Assembly (NCBI GenBank): GCA_016296635.1
Contig: JAEDIZ010000041.1
Span: 1-17,630 of the forward strand
Length of the DNA: 17,630 bases
Direction of reading: 5' to 3'
Source: Oscillospiraceae bacterium
GTDB lineage: Bacteria; Bacillota; Clostridia; Oscillospirales; Oscillospiraceae
Position numbers and translations under genes: made by a program
Notes under the pieces: model-generated
Databases searched by the model: none
Told to the model about the DNA's origin: nothing
Seen by the model: only the letters and a program-made list of their open reading frames with translations
Shown here: in pieces, positions 13,197 through 17,630 of the stretch
Layout: every line of letters begins with the position of its first letter
How positions within the stretch are numbered: the stretch's first letter is position 1

Positions 13197-14156
13197 GTGA
13201 AAAAGATTGCTGCAATATTATGGATCGGATGTGTTTGTATGGCATTTCTGCTTGGCGGCTGCAGGGCAAATAAGCCGTCGGTTTTACAGGATGACCCGGT
13301 CTGCGGCGGCGTGACGGATCACACGGATGTGAGCGCTCCGAAGCAGATTCAGTCTGACGACCTGCGTTCTCTGCATACGGAGTTTTACTGTTTTGACGAG
13401 CTGGATGATTCCAGATCCGGCAGATATGCATTTGATCTCAAGGAAAATGACACCGGTGTGCTTGAGCTTTGCGTTGACGGCGTGATTTCCGGCAGCGTTC
13501 CGGTATCGAGCGAGGTTTTAGACGGTGCGCAGAGCATCATAAAAGAGCAGAAGCTTGTGGAATGGAACGGCGTTGACAAAATAACGGCGGGCCTGCCGCC
13601 GGAGTACGGCCCCTGCACGCTGGAGGCTGAATACGCCTCCGGAGAAATCATCCGGTTTTGTCAGAACAACGATCCGTATGCTGCGTGGGTGAAAGCCCTG
13701 CAGAGCTATTTCCTACAGGTGCTGGCAGCCTGCGGACTCAGCGAGGCAGAGGTTCCTGCCGAAGCACTGACCATCGATCGGTTCTCCATGTCTTTCAATG
13801 TGGAAAATGTGTCTTATTCCTACGGTACGATCATCTGTGAAAACAATGTTGTGAAGCTGTATGAAGAGCAGTATGACATGGATAAGAAGAAAACGATTTC
13901 CGAAAAAATCGCGGAGCTGAATGAGGAGATATTCGAGGGGTTGCAGAAGGTGATCGAAAGCTGTAATCTCGATTCCATCGGCGGCACAACGATTTCGTTT
14001 GCACTTGAGCATACATCCGATGGCTATGCCGAAGTTTATGTAGACTATGTAAACGGGCGGCAGATTTACGCAGAGTATGCGGCTGCGGAGCTGCCGGAAG
14101 ACTGGCCGCAGATGCGGCAGGCGCTGCTGGATTATTTCGCAGATGTTTTTTCGTGA
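13197..14156 (+). CDS. Secreted lipoprotein of unknown function
   Basis: This protein is 319 residues from GTG 13197, with AAAGGGG 9 bases upstream. An upstream GTG at 13143 is in frame, but would place the signal peptide internally and precede the promoter. Residues 1-22 form a lipoprotein signal (KKIAAILWIGCVCMAFLLGGC) with lipobox LGGC and lipidated Cys22, so the mature protein is anchored to the outer face of the membrane. The rest is acidic, probably two similar alpha/beta parts (about 60-180 and 195-315), each with a long strand-rich start and a helical end (AWVKALQSYFLQVL; PQMRQALLDYFADVF). I do not recognise a family. It is divergent from the hydantoinase gene and 117 bp before malic enzyme, which has its own promoter. 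Confidence 0.78.
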   Translation: MKKIAAILWIGCVCMAFLLGGCRANKPSVLQDDPVCGGVTDHTDVSAPKQIQSDDLRSLHTEFYCFDELDDSRSGRYAFDLKENDTGVLELCVDGVISGSVPVSSEVLDGAQSIIKEQKLVEWNGVDKITAGLPPEYGPCTLEAEYASGEIIRFCQNNDPYAAWVKALQSYFLQVLAACGLSEAEVPAEALTIDRFSMSFNVENVSYSYGTIICENNVVKLYEEQYDMDKKKTISEKIAELNEEIFEGLQKVIESCNLDSIGGTTISFALEHTSDGYAEVYVDYVNGRQIYAEYAAAELPEDWPQMRQALLDYFADVFS

Positions 14157-14206
14157 CAGATGAATCCGGTGCAGATGCGTTCTTGAATAATAGTTTTGTG
14201 TAGATA

Positions 14207-14234
14207 TAGACAAAAGATCTTTTTTTGATATAAT
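14207..14234 (+). promoter_or_regulatory. Promoter of the malic enzyme gene
   Basis: TAGACA (14207-14212), 16-bp spacer, TATAAT (14229-14234), about 40 bp before ATG 14274, which has AAGGAGAAG upstream. Confidence 0.75.
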
Positions 14235-14273
14235 ATATTGAAGTAACCATAAAGTATATAAAGGAGAAGAATC

Positions 14274-15446
14274 ATGGATTATGCAAAAGAGTCCCTTCGC
14301 CTGCATGGCGAATGGAAAGGTAAAATTGAAGTTGTTGCAACGGTTCCCGTTGCCACCAAGGAGGACCTGAGCCTCGCATATACGCCCGGCGTTGCACAGC
14401 CGTGTCTGGAAATTCAGAAGGACGTAGACAAGTCCTATGAGCTGACCCGCCGTCATAATCTCTGCGCCGTCATCACCGACGGTACCGCAGTTCTCGGTCT
14501 GGGCGACATCGGCCCCGAGGCAGGTATGCCCGTCATGGAAGGCAAGTGCGTTCTGTTCAAGTCCTTCGGCGGCGTGGATGCGTTCCCTCTTTGCATCAAG
14601 AGCAAGGATGTTGATGAGATCGTCAACACGGTTTATATGATTTCCGGCTCCTTCGGCGGCGTCAATCTCGAAGATATTTCCGCTCCCCGCTGCTTTGAGA
14701 TCGAAAGAAAACTGAAGGAAAAGTGCGACATCCCCATCTTCCATGACGATCAGCACGGCACGGCTGTCATCACGCTGGCAGGTCTGACCAATGCTCTGAA
14801 GGTTGTCGGCAAGAAGAAGGAAGACGTCAAGGTCGTTACTTCCGGTGCAGGCGCAGCTGCTATTTCCATCGTGAAGCTGCTGCTGTCCGCAGGTTTCAAG
14901 AACATCACCATGTGCGACCGCAAGGGCGCGATCTATGCAGGCCGTGACGGTCTTAACTGGATCAAGGAAGAAATGGCTCAGGTCACGAACCTGGAAAAGA
15001 AGCCCGGCTCTCTGGCTGATCAGCTGGTGGGCGCAGATGTGTTCATCGGTGTATCTGCACCCGGCACCGTGACTACCGAGATGGTCAAAACCATGAACAA
15101 AGATGCCATCATCTTTGCCTGTGCAAACCCGACTCCGGAAATCTTCCCGGAGGACGCAAAGGCAGGCGGCGCAAGAGTCATCTCCACCGGCCGCAGCGAC
15201 TATCCCAACCAGATCAACAACGTGCTTGCATTCCCGGGCATTTTCCGCGGCACCTTTGATGTACGCGCCAGCGACATCAACGAGGAAATGAAGATGGCAG
15301 CTGCAGAAGCACTCGCCGGTCTGATCACCGACGAAGAGCTGAGCGAGGACTACATCATCCCGAAGGCATTCGATCCGCGCGTCGGTCCGGCAGTTGCAAA
15401 GGCCGTTGCCGAGGCTGCAAGACGCACCGGCGTGGCAAGAATCTGA
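14274..15446 (+). CDS. NAD(P)-dependent malic enzyme, short bacterial form
   Basis: This 390-residue cytoplasmic enzyme converts malate and NAD(P)+ to pyruvate, CO2 and NAD(P)H. Family motifs are present: the catalytic Tyr36 in SLAYTPGVA, the Lys91 segment EGKCVLFKSFGGVDAFP (89-105), the metal-binding NLEDISAPRCFEIE (131-144) and FHDDQHGTA (156-164), the dinucleotide fold GAGAAAISI (191-199), and ACANPTPEI. The length matches the small clostridial form without the C-terminal phosphotransacetylase-like domain of MaeB. It has its own promoter and a strong terminator, so it is a monocistronic housekeeping-type gene. NAD versus NADP preference cannot be read with confidence. Confidence 0.95.
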   Translation: MDYAKESLRLHGEWKGKIEVVATVPVATKEDLSLAYTPGVAQPCLEIQKDVDKSYELTRRHNLCAVITDGTAVLGLGDIGPEAGMPVMEGKCVLFKSFGGVDAFPLCIKSKDVDEIVNTVYMISGSFGGVNLEDISAPRCFEIERKLKEKCDIPIFHDDQHGTAVITLAGLTNALKVVGKKKEDVKVVTSGAGAAAISIVKLLLSAGFKNITMCDRKGAIYAGRDGLNWIKEEMAQVTNLEKKPGSLADQLVGADVFIGVSAPGTVTTEMVKTMNKDAIIFACANPTPEIFPEDAKAGGARVISTGRSDYPNQINNVLAFPGIFRGTFDVRASDINEEMKMAAAEALAGLITDEELSEDYIIPKAFDPRVGPAVAKAVAEAARRTGVARI

Positions 15447-15483
15447 GAATCAAGATAAGATAATCAGGCTGTCAAAAGACATA

Positions 15484-15524
15484 TCCCCCCGATACCGGTT
15501 CACGGTATCGGGGGGACAGTTTTA
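15484..15524 (+). terminator. Terminator of the malic enzyme gene
   Basis: Perfect 14-bp stem (15484-15497 with 15503-15516, TCCCCCCGATACCG and complement) with loop GTTCA and CAGTTTTA following, 38 bp after the stop codon. Confidence 0.88.
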
Positions 15525-15554
15525 TCGGCTGATAAAAAGAAATGCAAAAATGGT

Positions 15555-15605
15555 TTTCGATAAACGCCCCCCTTTGATGTAGGATCAACCTATATCAAAG
15601 GGGGG
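15555..15605 (-). terminator. Terminator of azlCD
   Basis: A 17-bp stem with one G-T wobble (15567-15583 with 15589-15605), loop ATCAA, closed by C6/G6. On the minus strand it follows the azlD stop (15627) and is succeeded by CGTTTATCG, a short T-run. With the malic enzyme terminator it makes two back-to-back hairpins between convergent genes. Confidence 0.78.
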
Positions 15606-15626
15606 TGTATGTTTCGGATGGCTTGT

Positions 15627-15953
15627 TCAGAATACCAGCTGCACCAGCAGCATATAGCAGACGGTGGAGGAAACGATGCTCAGAAGCGTACTGCGTTTCC
15701 ATACATACAAACCGATGCACACGGTGCCGGCGATGAGCTGCGGCAGAAAGTCGGCGGCGGAACGGAAGCTGATGCCCTTCAGACAGTAAACCACCAGCAT
15801 GCCCATGATGGCATAGGGCAGCACGCGGCCAAGATAGAGAACGAGTTTGGGTGTTTTCCTCCCGTTTCCGAAAATCAGAAACGGCAGAAACCGCAGCGCA
15901 ACCGTGACTGCGGCGCAAATGAGGACGGCAAAAAGAGCGGTTCGTTCAGTCAT
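15627..15953 (-). CDS. azlD: AzlD-family branched-chain amino acid exporter subunit
   Basis: This 108-residue small membrane protein has about three or four hydrophobic helices (ALFAVLICAAVTVALRFLPFLIF; YLGRVLPYAIMGMLVVYCL; the C-terminal helices). The RFLPF motif and LPYAIMGMLVVYC are typical of AzlD. It pairs with AzlC to form an amino acid efflux permease. The start at 15953 overlaps the last 8 bases of azlC (ATGACTGA) and has AGGAGGT upstream within azlC, so translation is coupled. A longer frame to 15989 lies inside azlC and is not needed. Confidence 0.92.
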   Translation of the reverse strand: MTERTALFAVLICAAVTVALRFLPFLIFGNGRKTPKLVLYLGRVLPYAIMGMLVVYCLKGISFRSAADFLPQLIAGTVCIGLYVWKRSTLLSIVSSTVCYMLLVQLVF

Positions 15954-16629
15954 GGTTTTCAACCTCCTGCAGCCGGGATTTTGTAGCAAGCAGCAGAGCT
16001 GTGATCATGAGCATGGCGGGAATCAGAAAGCCGTCCGCACCGAAAACCACAACGCAAAGGGCGGAAGCGATGAGCCCGATGAGCGCGGGAAGATGCTGTT
16101 TGCTGGAGAGCCACTGCTCGGTAAAAATGGTCAGGAACAGCGCCGTCAGGGCAAAATCGATACCCTCGGTATTGAAGGGGATCACGGCGCCGAGCAGCGA
16201 GCCGACGATGCTGCCCGTGACCCAGTAGATCTGATCGAAAAGGGAAACGAGAAAATAATAGGTCTTGTCACGCTCGGATGCGCTGCAGACCAGCGAGTAG
16301 GTTTCATCCGTCAGGGAAAAAAACAGATACGGTTTTGCCGGCCCGGCATCCCTGTAGGGTTCAATCATGGAGATGCCGTAAAACAGATGCCGCGCATTGA
16401 CCATCAGCGTGGTGAGCGCAACGGTAATAAGCGAAGCGCCGGAAGTGAGCAGGCTCATCAGCACATACTGCATAGAGCCTGCATAGATAAAGGCACTCAT
16501 GGCAAAGGCCCACCAGATGCCGTATCCTGCTGTCTTCAACAGTACACCGAAGCCGACACCCAGTACGAGATATCCTGCCATGACGGGAATTGTGGCTAGA
16601 AAGGCCTGCTTTAATTTTGCTTTTTTCAT
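15946..16629 (-). CDS. azlC: AzlC-family branched-chain amino acid export permease
   Basis: This 227-residue polytopic inner-membrane protein is of the usual AzlC length. Diagnostic stretches are GYLVLGVGFGVLLKTAG (19-35), AFIYAGSMQYV (46-56), LTTLMVNARHLFYG (72-85) and FSLTDETYSLV (104-114). With AzlD it exports branched-chain or other amino acids; AzlCD of Bacillus gives azaleucine resistance. The start at 16629 has AAGGAGG at good spacing. An upstream frame to 16719 would cross the promoter. The AraC gene upstream on the same strand is a plausible regulator by position only. Confidence 0.93.
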   Translation of the reverse strand: MKKAKLKQAFLATIPVMAGYLVLGVGFGVLLKTAGYGIWWAFAMSAFIYAGSMQYVLMSLLTSGASLITVALTTLMVNARHLFYGISMIEPYRDAGPAKPYLFFSLTDETYSLVCSASERDKTYYFLVSLFDQIYWVTGSIVGSLLGAVIPFNTEGIDFALTALFLTIFTEQWLSSKQHLPALIGLIASALCVVVFGADGFLIPAMLMITALLLATKSRLQEVENHD

Positions 16630-16673
16630 GAAATGGAACCTCCTTTTCGGGGGGAGAGTTAACAGTATTTCGG

Positions 16674-16723
16674 AGAGCAGGATGTGGGAAAAATGCACTG
16701 CTCTTTTACTCGTTACCATTATA
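16674..16723 (-). promoter_or_regulatory. azlC -10 element and leader hairpin
   Basis: On the minus strand a -10 TATAAT lies at 16718-16723, without a good -35 (CTTTTC at 16741-16746). The leader contains a 7-bp stem AGAGCAG/CTGCTCT (16698-16704 pairing with 16674-16680) with a 17-base loop and no T-run, about 45 bases before the start codon. It does not resemble a T-box or known riboswitch. Confidence 0.45.
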
Positions 16724-16761
16724 GCGAAAAAAACTGAAAAGAAAAGACCGAGATCTGTTTT

Positions 16762-17630
16762 TTATTTTTCGGAGCGCTTGATTTGAGCGGCTGGTTTGCG
16801 CTCAAACAAAGCAGCTGATTTTTTCTGGTAAGCGGAGGGAGTACAGCCTTCGGCATCCTTAAAGCATTTATAGAAATACTGCAGCGTGGAAAAACCCGTC
16901 TGTTCGGCAATCTGATTCATGGACAGGTCGGAGAAAACGAGAAGATTTCTGGCGGCTTTAAGCCGCGCACTGTGGGCATATTCGGTGATGGACATCCCTT
17001 CGGATTTCCGAAACTGGGAGGTCAGATAGGAACGGCTGTAGTGGAGCTGATTGGACAGTAAATCCAAAGAGAGCTTTTCAGCCAAATGCTCGGAGATGTA
17101 GCGCTTGACCTGCGTGGAGATATGGTTTTCAAGGGCTGTATTCAGCGTGGAAACATTCCATTTTGCATCCATCGGTGCGGAAACGCTGCGCAGCAGGGAA
17201 ATCAAAAGCCCCTCCAGATAGGTCGCAATCAGATGCTCTGCACCGAGCGCGGCGTGATTGCTTGGGTGGAATTTTCCCAGCATCAGATGACCGTCTTCCA
17301 GATCGAAGGCGTTGACCAGCTCCTGAATGATCATGTCCAAAAGGGAGTCCTGCGACGGGTCGGTATCTATGACAATATTGGAGAGCAGCCGCATATATTC
17401 ACTTCTGCAGAAAAAGGAAAAGACGAATGCCGTTGTACAGCTGCTGATGGAAAGATGGTGCTGGGAGTCGGGCTGATGAAAGACAATCTGATGTGGATGC
17501 AGCTGATAGTGGGCGTTTTCCTCAAAAGCATCTATGGTGCCGCTTGAGCAGTAAACCAGTTCCCAGGCTTCATGGCAATGTGCAGGTGTATCGTAATGAT
17601 CGATATCCGGCAGATAATGCGCGGTGGAAA
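16762..17630 (-). CDS. AraC-family regulator with cupin sensor, 5' end beyond window
   Basis: The frame is open to the right edge, so the true start lies outside and at least 289 residues are seen. An internal ATG at 17394 is not the start: translation upstream of it gives a typical AraC N-terminal cupin (YDTPAHCHEAWELVYCSSG, then HYQLHPHQIVFHQPDSQHH). The C-terminal DNA-binding domain has two helix-turn-helix units: LSLDLLSNQLHYSRSYLTS with QFRKSEG, and MNQIAEQTGFSTLQYFYKCF with KDAEGCTPSAYQK, the usual AraC ending. It is a cytoplasmic activator or repressor responding to a small ligand, probably a sugar or amino acid. It is codirectional with azlCD and 132 bp upstream, so it may control that operon. 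The ligand is unknown. Confidence 0.93.
   Translation of the reverse strand, partial: STAHYLPDIDHYDTPAHCHEAWELVYCSSGTIDAFEENAHYQLHPHQIVFHQPDSQHHLSISSCTTAFVFSFFCRSEYMRLLSNIVIDTDPSQDSLLDMIIQELVNAFDLEDGHLMLGKFHPSNHAALGAEHLIATYLEGLLISLLRSVSAPMDAKWNVSTLNTALENHISTQVKRYISEHLAEKLSLDLLSNQLHYSRSYLTSQFRKSEGMSITEYAHSARLKAARNLLVFSDLSMNQIAEQTGFSTLQYFYKCFKDAEGCTPSAYQKKSAALFERKPAAQIKRSEK

Noticed and set aside
13713..14756. A 347-codon minus-strand frame across the lipoprotein and malic enzyme genes
   Set aside because: It overlaps two well-supported genes and the malic enzyme promoter and has no recognisable domain.

Overview
The window looks like the chromosome of an anaerobic, low-redox Firmicute, most likely a gut clostridium of the Oscillospiraceae/Ruminococcaceae type. 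The reasons are GC-rich genes with AT-rich spacers, strong AGGAGG-type ribosome sites, sigma-A promoters (TTGNNN-17-TATAAT), and a gene content of polyferredoxin, a molybdenum hydroxylase of the selenium-dependent type, a short malic enzyme and AzlCD. This placement is inference. No insertion sequence, phage gene, CRISPR array or riboswitch was seen.

Layout. Positions 1-53 hold the 5' part of a tRNA-Thr(UGU) gene on the minus strand. Next come an IclR regulator (159-905, minus) and a PfkB/ribokinase-like sugar kinase (1058-1954, minus). The sugar kinase is divergent from an FGGY/xylulokinase-like kinase (2113-3603, plus), and both kinase promoters are readable in the shared spacer. A PrsW-like membrane protease (3680-4372) and a small DUF3343 protein (4424-4660) follow, closed by a strong terminator. 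The central metabolic module is a fused two-subunit xanthine-dehydrogenase-type molybdenum hydroxylase (4849-7437) and, 3 bp later, a soluble RnfB-like polyferredoxin (7441-7923). A sugar-phosphate nucleotidyltransferase (8032-8943) has its own promoter and terminator.

Positions 8950-11446 are more accessory: an unexplained minus-strand promoter and terminator pair (possible small RNA), a one-pass membrane protein, a DEDDh exonuclease, a 97-residue orphan, a lipoprotein gene whose lipobox cysteine codon is TGA, and an open frame without a normal start. On the far side, a dihydropyrimidinase/hydantoinase gene (11631-13004, minus) lies divergent from a 319-residue lipoprotein (13197-14156). These are followed by malic enzyme (14274-15446), two long back-to-back hairpins, azlCD (15627-16629, minus) and a 5'-truncated AraC regulator running off the right edge.

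How it may work together. The xanthine-dehydrogenase-type enzyme, DUF3343 protein (a family linked by its name to Se/S carrying) and hydantoinase resemble parts of the selenium-dependent purine/uric-acid catabolic clusters of anaerobes. No FAD subunit is present. Instead the hydroxylase is paired with a soluble RnfB-like iron-sulfur protein, suggesting electron transfer to ferredoxin-type carriers. The pentose-type kinases under an IclR regulator could handle the sugar half of nucleosides, but no nucleosidase or transporter is present, so that link is only a hypothesis.
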